Origin: an uncultured Eubacteriales bacterium
Lineage (GTDB): Bacteria; Bacillota; Clostridia; Oscillospirales; Acutalibacteraceae
Direction: 5' to 3'
DNA length: 64,000 nt
NCBI GenBank assembly: GCA_900314795.1
Contig: OMWP01000006.1
Span: 1-64,000 of the forward strand
Position numbers and translations under genes: made by a program. The stretch's first letter is position 1. The number at the start of each line of letters is the position of its first letter. The notes under the pieces are model-generated. The model saw only the letters and a program-made list of their open reading frames with translations, was not told where the DNA came from and ran no database searches. This document shows positions 27,257 to 36,343 of the stretch, one piece after another.

Positions 27257-27640
27257 ATGAAAAAAACTCTTAAACTTTTAACCGTGCTTTGCGCTGCGAC
27301 AATTTGTACGTCAGCCGTCAGTATTGCGGCAAATGCCGTCAATACCGACACGAACTATTTGCGCGGCGACGCGGACGGCGACGGCGTTGTTACCATTTCG
27401 GATGTTACCGCCATTCAAAGGCACTTGGCTGATTTGGAACATCTTTCAAGCGCAAATTTGCAGGCTGCGGATGTTGACGGAAACGGACTCGACATTACCG
27501 ACGCGACAAAAATTCAGCGCTTTCTTGCCGAATTCGAGAATCTGTACCATATCGGCGAATGGGCGAGCGTTGAGACCACTCAGCCTGCAACCTATTGGAT
27601 AAAACCGGGCGACAACGAACTGCCGTTTATCCCAAATTGA
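27257..27640 (+). CDS. secreted type I dockerin protein ending in GDNELPFIPN
   Basis: A 127-aa protein with signal peptide (KKTLKLLTVLCAATICTSAV). Two calcium-binding dockerin repeats follow (GDADGDGVVTISDVTAIQR and ADVDGNGLDITDATKIQR). The C-terminal tail, PGDNELPFIPN, lies after the dockerin. The start at 27257 is preceded by GGGAGG. Dockerins dock to cohesins in cellulosome-like assemblies; no cohesin is in the window. The protein carries no catalytic domain, so it may be an adaptor that displays its tail. Confidence 0.85.
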   Translation: MKKTLKLLTVLCAATICTSAVSIAANAVNTDTNYLRGDADGDGVVTISDVTAIQRHLADLEHLSSANLQAADVDGNGLDITDATKIQRFLAEFENLYHIGEWASVETTQPATYWIKPGDNELPFIPN

Positions 27641-27680
27641 TTTTAGCCCTGTGCTTTGCCGCAGGGCTTCTTTAGGTGAT

Positions 27681-27944
27681 ATGATGAAACTAAATCCAAA
27701 TTTTCTACTTCATAACATTGGCGAAGAAACACTCCTTGTACCCACTGCGGGAGCACCCTTTCACGGGCTGTTGCAGGGGAATGAAACCATTGGTTTTATA
27801 TTAAAACAGCTTGAAGAAGAAACAACCGAGGAAGAAATCGTCAGCGCACTCGCCGACGAATACAAGGGCAATATCGGCGACATGCGCGAGGATGTATCAA
27901 AAACCCTGTTCGAGCTGAGAAGAATAGGCGCAATAGATGAATAA
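27681..27944 (+). CDS. PqqD-family peptide-binding protein
   Basis: An 87-aa PqqD-like protein (RiPP recognition element fold). Typical features are the N-terminal strand region, GNETIGFILKQLEE and a C-terminal helix FELRRIGAID. Such proteins bind leader peptides and present them to modifying enzymes. It follows AGGTGAT and overlaps the peptidase gene by 8 bp. Confidence 0.85.
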   Translation: MMKLNPNFLLHNIGEETLLVPTAGAPFHGLLQGNETIGFILKQLEEETTEEEIVSALADEYKGNIGDMREDVSKTLFELRRIGAIDE

Positions 27945-28350
27945 GGCGACTTTTGAGGATATTCTAAACACAAAAGGCGAGCTGATTTATACCAATGTCG
28001 GTGACAGCATGTTTCCGTTAATTCAGCCGCGGGATTTGCTCATTATCAAAAAATGGGACGGCGCGCCGCTGAAAAAGTATGATATTCCGCTTTATAAGCG
28101 CGACAGCGGACAGTATGTGCTGCACCGCGTGATTAAAGTGCGTAAAAACGATTATGTTCTCTGTGGGGACAACCGGCATTGGAAGGAAACGGGGATCACC
28201 GACAGGCATATTCTCGGCGTGCTGACAGCTATTGTAAGAAACGGCGAAACGATTTCGCTTGATACGCCGCATTACCGCCGCTCTGCAAGGAAACTGTTCT
28301 TTCGCCGCCTTAAAATGAAATTCAAAGATAGGATTGAAAGCAATGGCTGA
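27937..28350 (+). CDS. S24/S26-type signal peptidase-like protein
   Basis: A 137-aa protein with the catalytic Ser motif GDSMFPLIQPRD near residue 24 and the basic residue region VLHRVIKV plus LCGDNRHWKETG. It lacks an obvious transmembrane anchor, so it may act inside the cell or with a partner. It overlaps both neighbours by 8 bp (PqqD upstream, nucleotidyltransferase downstream), indicating a tightly coupled unit that may process the tail-bearing products. Confidence 0.82.
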   Translation: MNKATFEDILNTKGELIYTNVGDSMFPLIQPRDLLIIKKWDGAPLKKYDIPLYKRDSGQYVLHRVIKVRKNDYVLCGDNRHWKETGITDRHILGVLTAIVRNGETISLDTPHYRRSARKLFFRRLKMKFKDRIESNG

Positions 28351-29479
28351 ATTATCAACCTTACAATCAACGTGGCTGCATTTGCTTATTTGCGCGCTGA
28401 ACGGAAAACAGCCGGACAAAGAGCAGTTGATGAAAACAAATCCGCAGGAGTTATATCAGCTTGCTGATGCACACTCTATGTTGTCTATCACAGCCTTTGC
28501 GCTAAACCTCATTGGCGTTTGGGAGCCGCATTTTGAGCAGGCAAAAACAAAAGCTCTGCGCAAGCTTGCTCTTTTTGACATCGAGCGTGAGAATATTTAT
28601 CGGGAATTGAATCAGGCAGGCATTTGGTTTTGCCCGCTCAAAGGCATTATTCTCAAGGACGACTATCCCTTGTTCGGCATGCGCGAAATGACAGATAATG
28701 ATATCCTCTGCGATCCTTTGCGTATGGCGGATATTAAGGCAGTTATGGAAAACCTCGGCTATGAATGTACGAGCTATAATGAATGGCATCATGACACATA
28801 CGCAAAATCTCCGTGCCTTGAATTTGAAATGCACCACAGTCTATTTAAAGATGAACAAATGCCTCTTTTTACGGAATATTACGCTGATATCTTTGATAAA
28901 CTGATTCCGGCAGAAAATGCTGAATACCGCTTTACAGATGAGGATTTCTATATTTATATGCTCGCCCACGAGTATAAGCATTTTTCGCATTTTGGAACGG
29001 GAATGCGCTCGCTTACTGATGTGTATGTATTTCTAAAGACACATCCTGATTTAGATTGGGAATACTTAGAGACTGAATTATCCAAGCTAAAACTGACCGA
29101 ATTTGAACAGCACAGCCGCGAGTTGGCGAATAAAGTGTTTACAAACACCACGCTTACTGAAGATGAAACTGAGCAGCTTTTGCACTTTTATTTGGATTCC
29201 TCTCTCTATGGCAGCATCGAAAACGGCGAGTATAACAACCTGACAAGAACACTTGACGGTGAGGACAATAAGAAGGTTAAAGCAAAATATTTCCTCAACC
29301 GCTTTTTTATTTCGGGTAAAGTCTTGGAGAAAAACTATCCGTTCTTTTACAGGCACAAGTATCTTTTACCATTTCTGTATGTGTATCGTCCATTCAAGGG
29401 ATTGATTACCCATCCAAAGGGTATTATTCACGACACAAAAAAAGTTGTGAAATATAAATCGCCAAAACACCGATATTGA
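28343..29479 (+). CDS. nucleotidyltransferase-family protein (NTP_transf_5 type)
   Basis: A 378-aa protein. A nucleotidyltransferase-like core shows CPLKGIILKDDYPLFGMRE followed by MTDNDILCD. This matches the uncharacterised nucleotidyltransferase family found beside PqqD proteins and peptide or polysaccharide clusters. It may nucleotidylate a peptide or sugar substrate; this is inferred. The start ATG overlaps the peptidase stop. It is the last gene of the operon. Confidence 0.8.
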   Translation: MAELSTLQSTWLHLLICALNGKQPDKEQLMKTNPQELYQLADAHSMLSITAFALNLIGVWEPHFEQAKTKALRKLALFDIERENIYRELNQAGIWFCPLKGIILKDDYPLFGMREMTDNDILCDPLRMADIKAVMENLGYECTSYNEWHHDTYAKSPCLEFEMHHSLFKDEQMPLFTEYYADIFDKLIPAENAEYRFTDEDFYIYMLAHEYKHFSHFGTGMRSLTDVYVFLKTHPDLDWEYLETELSKLKLTEFEQHSRELANKVFTNTTLTEDETEQLLHFYLDSSLYGSIENGEYNNLTRTLDGEDNKKVKAKYFLNRFFISGKVLEKNYPFFYRHKYLLPFLYVYRPFKGLITHPKGIIHDTKKVVKYKSPKHRY

Positions 29480-29544
29480 AAAACATCTGGACTTTCGTAG
29501 GAGTCTGTGGTAAGTTGTTGTGCTTAGAAAGGCAGGTAACAACA

Positions 29545-29812
29545 ATGACCACACTCGAAAATCTATACTACGGCAATATCGCTCCGCACGAATACGAAGT
29601 CGTGCGCGGCAGTGAGTATGACATTACTGCAAAGCTGGTGATTCGCCATGAGCAGGAATTGTCCGCTACGCTGACGGAGCAGCAAAACGCAATCCTTCAA
29701 AAAATCAAAGACAACCATACAGAGCTTATGAACCTCGGCGAGCGCGTTTGTCCGGGGTTTCTCTTTGGCTGTCAGGCTGATGGTTGAAGCGATGAGCAGC
29801 GAGAAATCCTGA
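29545..29812 (+). pseudogene. frameshifted DUF6809-like protein
   Basis: The first part (TLENLYYGNIAPHEYEVVRG and on) matches a small protein family common in Clostridial mobile elements. The ORF stops at 29787, but the usual ending (FVRGFSLAVRLMVEAMSSEK) is encoded in the next frame up to 29812. The junction GAGCGCGTTT could have arisen from a 5-bp deletion between GCGC-like repeats. It marks the left flank of the mobile element. Confidence 0.7.
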
Positions 29813-30190
29813 CGCGCCCTGTTTCGCCCCGTGTCGCGCAAAAGAAATGTTGGGGCAAACGTACCCGACCAAGCCGAACAAAGCCCACACAACCGGTTTG
29901 TCGCGGTTTGTGGGCGCGAAAAAGCACCGCCTGACAAGTGTTGGGCGGTGAGCTCGTTTTGTCACACATTTTCAGGAAACGGTTTCGGGTTGTCATATCA
30001 AAAAGCGGACTTTTTAAAATATTTGACATTTATATAGTAGAAGGATAATTTGTCGGTTGACGGTTTTAATTTGTCTGTAAATAGTATAACTGGCTTAAAA
30101 AATATTCCACAATATAATTGAAGCAAATCTCCAGTGCAATCCAGACAGGAGAATTGTAAAAATTGTTTCAATTCCCGTCACCGTTGACAA

Positions 30191-30220
30191 TTGACGCGAG
30201 TTTGTAAAATCCGGTATAAT
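30191..30220 (+). promoter_or_regulatory. promoter of the mobile element operon
   Basis: TTGACG (30191-30196), an 18-bp spacer and TATAAT (30215-30220). Confidence 0.6.
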
Positions 30221-30244
30221 AAAAACGAAGAGAAGAAATCAATC

Positions 30245-30284
30245 ATCCCTATAGCTTGACTAATGGCAAGTTATAGGGATTTTT
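30245..30284 (+). terminator. terminator/attenuator ahead of the primase gene
   Basis: ATCCCTATAGCTTG and CAAGTTATAGGGAT form a 14-bp stem followed by TTTTT. It sits between the promoter and the first genes, so it would have to be passed for element expression. Confidence 0.7.
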
Positions 30285-30312
30285 CTATGCCCAAAGACCT
30301 TAAAAGGAGCTG

Positions 30313-30438
30313 ATGTTTATGATTGTTTGCAAATATGAATACTACTCTCACTTTTGTAGTGTGATTTATATTTGTTTATCGAAAAAATCTTACAAGAAAG
30401 GCTGTGACAACTATGTCGAATACAAATGCAACAACTAA
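30313..30438 (+). CDS. 41-aa aromatic/Cys-rich ORF overlapping the primase start
   Basis: The ORF (ATG 30313 or 30319) follows AAAAGGAG and is rich in Tyr, Cys and Lys (for example CKYEYYSHFCSVIYIC). It ends 26 bp inside the primase gene in another frame. It may be a leader peptide that couples or regulates translation of the primase. Confidence 0.35.
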   Translation: MFMIVCKYEYYSHFCSVIYICLSKKSYKKGCDNYVEYKCNN

Positions 30439-32188
30439 GGAAAACCTTGTGCAGTATCCGTCACCGTACAAGGTGGTAGACGGCAACCTCTGCATGGAGG
30501 TTACCGAAAAGCACAGCACTTATGACAGAAAGCTGAGCAACTTTACACCGTACATCAAAAGCGAGCTGACGATTGATGACGGCGCGACGGAAACAAAGTA
30601 TCTGCGGTTGGCTGGTAAACACGCAAACGGCGAAACACTTCCCGAGATTGAGGTATCTGGAAAGGACTTTCCGTCGTTCAACTGGCTGTTTGAAAAGTGG
30701 GGCGCTAAATGTATCTTGGAGGTCGGCAAGAACATCAGGGAGCACCTGCGCTATGCTATTCAGCAGACAGCGGAGTACGCCGAGCAGCAGTTTATCTATC
30801 AGCAGACAGGCTGGAAGAAAATCAACGGCGAGTGGTTTTTTCTTCTGCCCGGCGACAGCAAATTCAATGTCAGCTTGAAAGGAAAGCTCGAAAGCTACTG
30901 CGGAGAGCAGAATTTTTCAAAGTCGGATTTGGAAACGGTCTATTCGATAACCAAAACGCCTCCTGCGCCGAAAGAGATTACTTTAGTTCTGCTGGCGTTC
31001 ACCTTCCTGACTCCACTGATTGAGTTTCTCAGGCAGGCGCAGTGTATGCCGAAATTCGTGTTAAATATCATCGGCAGCACGGGTACCCGAAAGAGTACGA
31101 TGGCGGCTTTATTCCTTTGCTTCTTCGGAGTGTTCAACGCCGGAAATCTGCCCATGTCGTTTCGGGATACAGCGAACAGCATTATTCAGAACGCATTCGC
31201 CTTGAAAGACGTGCTGACCTGTATTGATGATTTCCACCCTTGCGGCAGAGATGATGAAAGAAAGCTGACAGGTACCATGCAGGCGCTTGTCCGTTCTTAT
31301 GGCGACAGAACAGGACGCGGCAGACTGCGGAAGGATTCCTCTCCGATGGAGTCGCGTCCTCCGCTTGGAAATGCAATCGTCACCTCGGAGTTTTCGCCTG
31401 ATATCGGTGAGAGCGGTACGGCGCGGTATTTTCTGTTAGAGCTGAAGGACGGCGACGTCAATTTGGGTATTCTGTCCTCGTATCAACAGTATGCGGAGCA
31501 GGGAGTTTTTCGCAGAACGATGTTTGGCTACACGGAATGGATTAAGAAAAAGTTTCTCCAAGTAGAGAAAATTGAAAAAGGCTTTGTGAAAATGCTCAAA
31601 GATTCTTTTACCGCCTATCGAAGTGATTTTATTCAGACAGGCATTTCCTGTCACGGTAGAGTACCCGAGATGGTAGCGGAACTTAGAATCGGTATGAAAA
31701 TGTTCCTATGGTTTTTAGAGGAGCATAATGTTATCACAGAATCCAACGCAAGAATTCTTGACGACGAATTCAAAGCAATCCTTTACCGCTTGGCACAGCG
31801 ACAGAATGAAAATATCAAGAGCGACAAGCCCTCGGTTGTTTTTGTCAAAAAGCTCTACTCGCTGATTGAGTCAGGCGCAGTCGCGGTGACACGTAAGGAT
31901 TTGTCAATTGGCGAAGACCCGTATCCGAGAAACTTTATCGGCTTCGAGGATGAGCATTATCTCTACCTCAACAAGGATATTGCTTACCGCCATGTGAAAA
32001 GGCTCTGTAATGAGCAGGGCGAGAATTTAAGTCTGACAAGTAAGGCGTTATTGAAAACGCTTGCCGAGGATGGATTAATCAAAACCTCTCAGGGCAGCAA
32101 CACGGTTTCCGTTCGCTACGCCGGCAAGAACAGTCGATATATTGCGCTCGACAAATTCAAGGCAGAGCAGATAGTGAATGGTACCTGA
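30413..32188 (+). CDS. DUF927-like primase/helicase replication protein
   Basis: A protein of about 591 aa. A Walker A motif (NIIGSTGTRKSTMAAL) lies near residue 215 and a Walker B-like VLTCIDDFHP follows. A C-terminal winged-helix-like region (LTSKALLKTLAEDGLIKTSQG) ends the protein. Such proteins drive replication of mobile elements. ATG 30413 is preceded by AAAGG with an 11-nt gap; GTG 30404 is an alternative. The next 360 bp, to mobC, hold no gene that I can support. Confidence 0.8.
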   Translation: MSNTNATTKENLVQYPSPYKVVDGNLCMEVTEKHSTYDRKLSNFTPYIKSELTIDDGATETKYLRLAGKHANGETLPEIEVSGKDFPSFNWLFEKWGAKCILEVGKNIREHLRYAIQQTAEYAEQQFIYQQTGWKKINGEWFFLLPGDSKFNVSLKGKLESYCGEQNFSKSDLETVYSITKTPPAPKEITLVLLAFTFLTPLIEFLRQAQCMPKFVLNIIGSTGTRKSTMAALFLCFFGVFNAGNLPMSFRDTANSIIQNAFALKDVLTCIDDFHPCGRDDERKLTGTMQALVRSYGDRTGRGRLRKDSSPMESRPPLGNAIVTSEFSPDIGESGTARYFLLELKDGDVNLGILSSYQQYAEQGVFRRTMFGYTEWIKKKFLQVEKIEKGFVKMLKDSFTAYRSDFIQTGISCHGRVPEMVAELRIGMKMFLWFLEEHNVITESNARILDDEFKAILYRLAQRQNENIKSDKPSVVFVKKLYSLIESGAVAVTRKDLSIGEDPYPRNFIGFEDEHYLYLNKDIAYRHVKRLCNEQGENLSLTSKALLKTLAEDGLIKTSQGSNTVSVRYAGKNSRYIALDKFKAEQIVNGT

Positions 32189-32551
32189 TATTTTCTGTGG
32201 CAACTGTGGCAGATGTTTGGAAACGGCTTGTACACTGAGAAAACCCTTTCTCTTTTTCTGTTGTACAACTGTGGCACTGTTGCAGTTGAGCCGCGCTCTG
32301 TTGCAGAAACGGAAACACCGGATTTGGCTTATACGCTGGATTCTTCCGCGCTGTTGCAGAAGTTGCAGAAAAATTCAGTACACCTATTTATAAAAACAAC
32401 CACATTTATTCGGGCTGCGTAAATCGGGAGGTTATCTCTCGTTTTTACTCAGCTCTGCTGAGGCAAGCAGAGCGTCCGGCTGTCCGCCGAACGCATAAAG
32501 CCGGGCAGAAGCCCGGAACCCACTTTTTTAATAACCACGGAGGTAACAATT

Positions 32552-32863
32552 ACGGCAAATAGAAAACGAAATCAAACCATTTCCATCCGGTTAACACCGG
32601 AAGAAAAGAAAGAGATTACAAACAAAGCAAAGCAAGCGCATATGACCTTGACGGACTATCTGATTGAGTGTTCATGTAACACAAACATCACGGTGACAGA
32701 CCTATCCGAAGTGCTTGTCGAGCTGAAACGTATCGGCAACAACATCAATCAAATCGCGCGGAAGATCAATTCAAAACGGTTTTTCTTCGGTAAATTCGAT
32801 TCTGTTATCGAAGGTCAGCGAAAAATCTACGACGCGATTCTCAGCTTGACGGAAGGAGATTAA
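32552..32863 (+). CDS. mobC: MobC-like relaxosome protein with ACG at the expected start
   Basis: The reading frame encodes 103 aa (ANRKRNQTISIRLTPEEKKE, then VELKRIGNNINQIARKIN), a ribbon-helix-helix nicking accessory protein. The expected start, placed 7 nt after GGAGG, reads ACG, where an ATG would be normal. The first ATG in frame is 90 bp later (32642) and would remove the DNA-binding strand. ACG may initiate weakly, or the gene is damaged. It is followed after 2 bp by the relaxase. Confidence 0.7.
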   Translation, partial: TANRKRNQTISIRLTPEEKKEITNKAKQAHMTLTDYLIECSCNTNITVTDLSEVLVELKRIGNNINQIARKINSKRFFFGKFDSVIEGQRKIYDAILSLTEGD

Positions 32864-32865
32864 CG

Positions 32866-34077
32866 ATGGCAACAGTCATGTATATCCCCGAACATCGACA
32901 AAACAGGTTTGCTATGCGAGCGGTTATCAACTACTGTATGCAGGAATACAAAACCTACGACAGCAAATCCAAACGGCAATTAATCAGCGGAGTCAACTGC
33001 GACGGTACAAATGCTTTCCAGGAATTCATGGCGACGAAGAAGGTTTATGGCAAAGACAACGGTATATGTTTCTATCATTACGCGCAATCCTTCTCACCAA
33101 AAGAAAAGATTACTCCTGAACAAGCGCATGAAATCGCACTGGAATTTGCGGAAAAGGCGTGGTCAGGTCACGAGGTTTTGGTCACGACTCACAGCCACTT
33201 CATCATCAATTCGGTCGGCTTTGAATCGGGAATGAAGCTCCGTCAGTCGCCGTCAACGCTAAAAAAGCTGCGCAAACTCAGCGACGAAATCTGTTTTGCG
33301 CACGGGCTTTCCGTCCTGAAACCGTACGAGGGCGGCGGCAAAAGAATGTCCACCAGAGAGTACCGAGCGAGGATGAAGGGCGAGAGTTGGAAACAAAAGC
33401 TGGCAAATGACATCGACAAGGCGATGGAGTTCAGCGGCAGCAAGGTCGATTTTATCCGCTCTATGTCCATTTTCGGCTATCACATGACGTGGACTGACGA
33501 GAGAAAGTATCTGACCTTTCACTGCCCTAACGGCAAAAGCGGCCGTGATATTCGACTGCACGATGACAAATACTTGAAATAAAATATTGAGCGTGAGCTT
33601 CTGCAAAGAGAGTTTCCCGACAACGCTTCGGACGAAAAACTGCCGACAGGCTGGGAGAATTCGCGCAAGCTTTACGAGCAGCATCTGCGAGAACGTGCTC
33701 TTGCAAAAGCAGAATCGCAGAGAATTGCCGACAGCTATCCAAACGTTATAGCTGGCGTTGGCAGCCTTTCCGGAGCGGTATCTAAAATCGTTGACAACGA
33801 TTCCGAAGACCCGGACGAGCGCAGAAAGCGTATTGAAGCCGAGGAAAACGGCTCCGCTCTCGGTACGGTTCTCGGATTAGGTATCGGTATGGTAACTAAC
33901 GCATCAGCCGGCAGTCAAGATGAAACGCTCGAACAGGAACCTGATTACGAGCAAGAAGAATACAAAACCAGAGAAGAAATCCTCGAAGAAATCTTCGGCG
34001 CTGAGGATTATGATTACGACAATTATGATGACAGCGAAGATGAAGATGAGAACGAAGGCTTCTCTATGACACTTTAA
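32866..34077 (+). pseudogene. relaxase (MobA/VirD2-type) interrupted by an in-frame stop
   Basis: Codons from 32866 encode a 238-aa relaxase domain with FAMRAVINYCMQEY (candidate catalytic Tyr) and the histidine motif VTTHSHFIINSVGF. TAA at 33580-33582 follows KYLK. The same frame then continues as NIERELLQREFPDN and runs 164 codons to a very acidic C-terminus (EDYDYDNYDDSEDEDENEG). This continuation looks like the normal rest of the protein, so one substitution (for example GAA to TAA) split it. The catalytic domain alone may still be made. Confidence 0.75.
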
Positions 34078-34101
34078 AAAATATATTACACGAAGGGATT
34101 G

Positions 34102-34230
34102 ATGTCAAATATGGATCAGTTTTATTTTAGAACCAATTACCACATTAACCAAATCATAAAAACAATTCGCCGCATTTATTACGGCGAGGAAAGGACTCTA
34201 TGGACAAAGAATTCAACACGATTACTCTAA
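34102..34230 (+). CDS. 42-aa ORF of unknown function in the element
   Basis: An ORF after GAAGGGATTG begins MSNMDQFYFRTNYHIN and overlaps the TnpW-like gene by 31 bp in another frame. It may be a coupling leader. Weak evidence. Confidence 0.25.
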   Translation: MSNMDQFYFRTNYHINQIIKTIRRIYYGEERTLWTKNSTRLL

Positions 34231-34379
34231 ATAACGAAACAGATTTTTACAGAAGGAATCTTTTCAGCACGACTACTATGACGATTAACGGAGCAACTTA
34301 CGAGATTATTTCTGTAAACCCTACCGCTAACGCACCAACCGTCAGTGACACCATCAAATATTTAATCAACGGAAAGTAA
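34200..34379 (+). CDS. TnpW-like transposon-encoded protein
   Basis: A 59-aa protein with STTTMTINGATYEIISVNP in the middle and DTIKYLINGK at the end. This matches the small TnpW proteins next to serine recombinases of Clostridial elements. GGCGAGGAAAGG lies upstream. Function unknown. Confidence 0.65.
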   Translation: MDKEFNTITLNNETDFYRRNLFSTTTMTINGATYEIISVNPTANAPTVSDTIKYLINGK

Positions 34380-34489
34380 AAGAATTCAGCCAAAATCTCT
34401 GGACATTCAAGCCGGATTAGAGTATCCTGTTGCTGTATCCTATTCGGTTTGAATTTCAGAGTGGCTGCATTCGGAAAGGAAGGTTCAAA

Positions 34490-36097
34490 TTGTTAAACAC
34501 AAATTCAAACCAATTGATTACCGCTCTCTACTGCCGACTCTCACAAGAGGACGAGCGCGAGGGCGAATCAAATTCAATCAAAAACCAAAAACTGATGTTG
34601 CAAAAATACGCTGATGACCACTCATTTCACAACTGCGAATTCTATGTGGATGACGGTTATTCCGGAGCCAATTTCAACCGCCCTGCCTACAAGAAAATGA
34701 TGGATGATATCTACGACGGAAAGGTAGGTACGGTTATCGTCAAAGACCAGTCCCGTCTTGGCAGAGATTATCTTCAGACAGGTATGCTGATGGAAATTAC
34801 GTTTCCACAATATGATGTCAGATTTATCGCCGTCAATGATGGCGTAGACAGTCTCAATGGTGACAACGATTTTTCCGGAATTAAAAACTATTTCAATGAC
34901 TTTTACGCGCGAGACACGAGCAGAAAAATCCGTGCTGTTCAGCGTTCAAAGGGTGAACGCGGAGAAAGAGTTGGCTCGACAATCGCCTACGGCTATATGA
35001 AAAATCCCGATAACCCCAAAGAGATTATTCCCAATCCCGAAACCGCCCCAGTGGTTAAACGGATATTTGAAATGTATTCTCAGGGAATCGGTATCAGGAA
35101 CATCTGCCGTATTTTCGAGGAGGAGAAAATACTCTCTCCTGCTGTTTACGGATTCAAGACAAAAGGCAGTCACGCAGGCTTCCCCGATCTTGACAGACCA
35201 TATCACTGGGCGCAAACGTCAATCAGAAATATGCTTTCCAACCGGATTTATGTAGGAGACACGGTAAACTTTAAGACCTATACTAAATCAAATAAGCTGA
35301 AGAAGAAACTGATTAATCCGCCCGAAAAAGTTCTGATATTCGAGAACACGCACGAAGCTATCATTGACCGCAAAACCTATGATTTAGTGCAAAAACACTT
35401 TGAAGGCAGAAAAAGACCGGATAAGCTCGGCGAGATTGATAAATACGCAGGTTATCTTTACTGCGGTGACTGCGGAAAGAGAATGTATCTTCACAGAGGA
35501 CGCAAGAAGCCCGGCGGCTATTATCAAAGCAGGTATTTTCAGTGCGCGGGGTATCAGGCAAGACTGACGGATTGCTCGGCTCACTATATCAGAGAATGCG
35601 TAATGGACGAAATTGTACTTCATCAGTTGAAGGAAATGATTGCTTTGGCGGCAAAAAATCCAAAGGCTTTTTATGAACTCGCTACCGAAAAAGGAAAAGC
35701 CGAGGCAAAGAAAAGTTACGCTTCGGCAGAGAAAGACAAAAAGCGCATTCATAAACGGATTAAGGAGCTTGACAAGGTAATCCGCTGCCTCTACGAGGAC
35801 AGAGTCATCGGTAGAATTACACCTGAAAGATACGACGCACTCGCGGCAGACTACGAGGATGAGCAACGCTCACTTAAAGAAAAATTGAGTGAAATTGAAC
35901 AGCAAATCAATCAAGCGGATGTGCAGGAACAGTATATTCAGGAATTCGTTAAACGCGCGAAGGACTATCTGGAAATCAAGGAGCTGACTCCGGAGATAAT
36001 GCGGGCGTTTATCCAGAGAATTGATATCTACGATACAGGTACCGCCGCTGCAAATAAGACGATAGTAATTCGTTACACATTTCAGCTTGATAAGTAA
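34490..36097 (+). CDS. large serine recombinase (TnpX/TndX-like)
   Basis: A 535-aa site-specific recombinase. The catalytic domain starts ALYCRLSQEDEREG, with the nucleophile Ser in RLSQ and the DQSRLGRDYLQTG motif. A recombinase domain and a zinc ribbon (LYCGDCGKRMY) follow, then a coiled coil. I start it at TTG 34490 after GGAAAGGAAGG; upstream in-frame codons lack a site. It should integrate and excise the element. Confidence 0.9.
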   Translation: MLNTNSNQLITALYCRLSQEDEREGESNSIKNQKLMLQKYADDHSFHNCEFYVDDGYSGANFNRPAYKKMMDDIYDGKVGTVIVKDQSRLGRDYLQTGMLMEITFPQYDVRFIAVNDGVDSLNGDNDFSGIKNYFNDFYARDTSRKIRAVQRSKGERGERVGSTIAYGYMKNPDNPKEIIPNPETAPVVKRIFEMYSQGIGIRNICRIFEEEKILSPAVYGFKTKGSHAGFPDLDRPYHWAQTSIRNMLSNRIYVGDTVNFKTYTKSNKLKKKLINPPEKVLIFENTHEAIIDRKTYDLVQKHFEGRKRPDKLGEIDKYAGYLYCGDCGKRMYLHRGRKKPGGYYQSRYFQCAGYQARLTDCSAHYIRECVMDEIVLHQLKEMIALAAKNPKAFYELATEKGKAEAKKSYASAEKDKKRIHKRIKELDKVIRCLYEDRVIGRITPERYDALAADYEDEQRSLKEKLSEIEQQINQADVQEQYIQEFVKRAKDYLEIKELTPEIMRAFIQRIDIYDTGTAAANKTIVIRYTFQLDK

Positions 36098-36105
36098 CAA
36101 ACAAA

Positions 36106-36130
36106 ACCGGAGGGCATTTCGCCCTCCGGT
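36106..36130 (-). terminator. hairpin at the right end of the element
   Basis: ACCGGAGGGC and GCCCTCCGGT with a 5-nt loop. A T-rich run follows only in the minus direction. The next 213 bp to 36343 hold no gene that I can support. Confidence 0.5.
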
Positions 36131-36343
36131 AACCCAAAACTCTGATGCGCTCCGTTAAGAACAACTCGCATACCCTGTCGGGTGTATATCTCACTCATTC
36201 TTATCACTCTTTTCTCGTCCTCATCGGCTGAACTCGGTAGGCGTATCCGGTAGGTACGCCTTGACCTCGTATCGCCGTTCGTCCTCTCCCCAACACGCAG
36301 GCGTGTCGGGGACCCCATATTGACCTCGCAACAACTGCGATAG

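Larger units (their letters stand above)
29545..36130 (+). mobile_element. integrative mobilizable element, Tn4451-like
   Basis: The region carries a primase/helicase-like protein, MobC, a relaxase, a TnpW-like protein and a large serine recombinase on one strand, with no conjugation machinery and no resistance genes. Boundaries are approximate: the left end lies somewhere between 29.5 and 30.2 kb and the right end shortly after the recombinase (36.1-36.34 kb). From 29813 to 30190 I see no gene. Internal damage (stop in the relaxase, mobC start change) suggests it may no longer mobilize itself. Confidence 0.8.

Noticed and set aside
32178..32422. Overlapping ORFs between the primase and mobC
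   Set aside because: Two frames are open with Cys-rich or low-complexity products; neither has a convincing start or motif.
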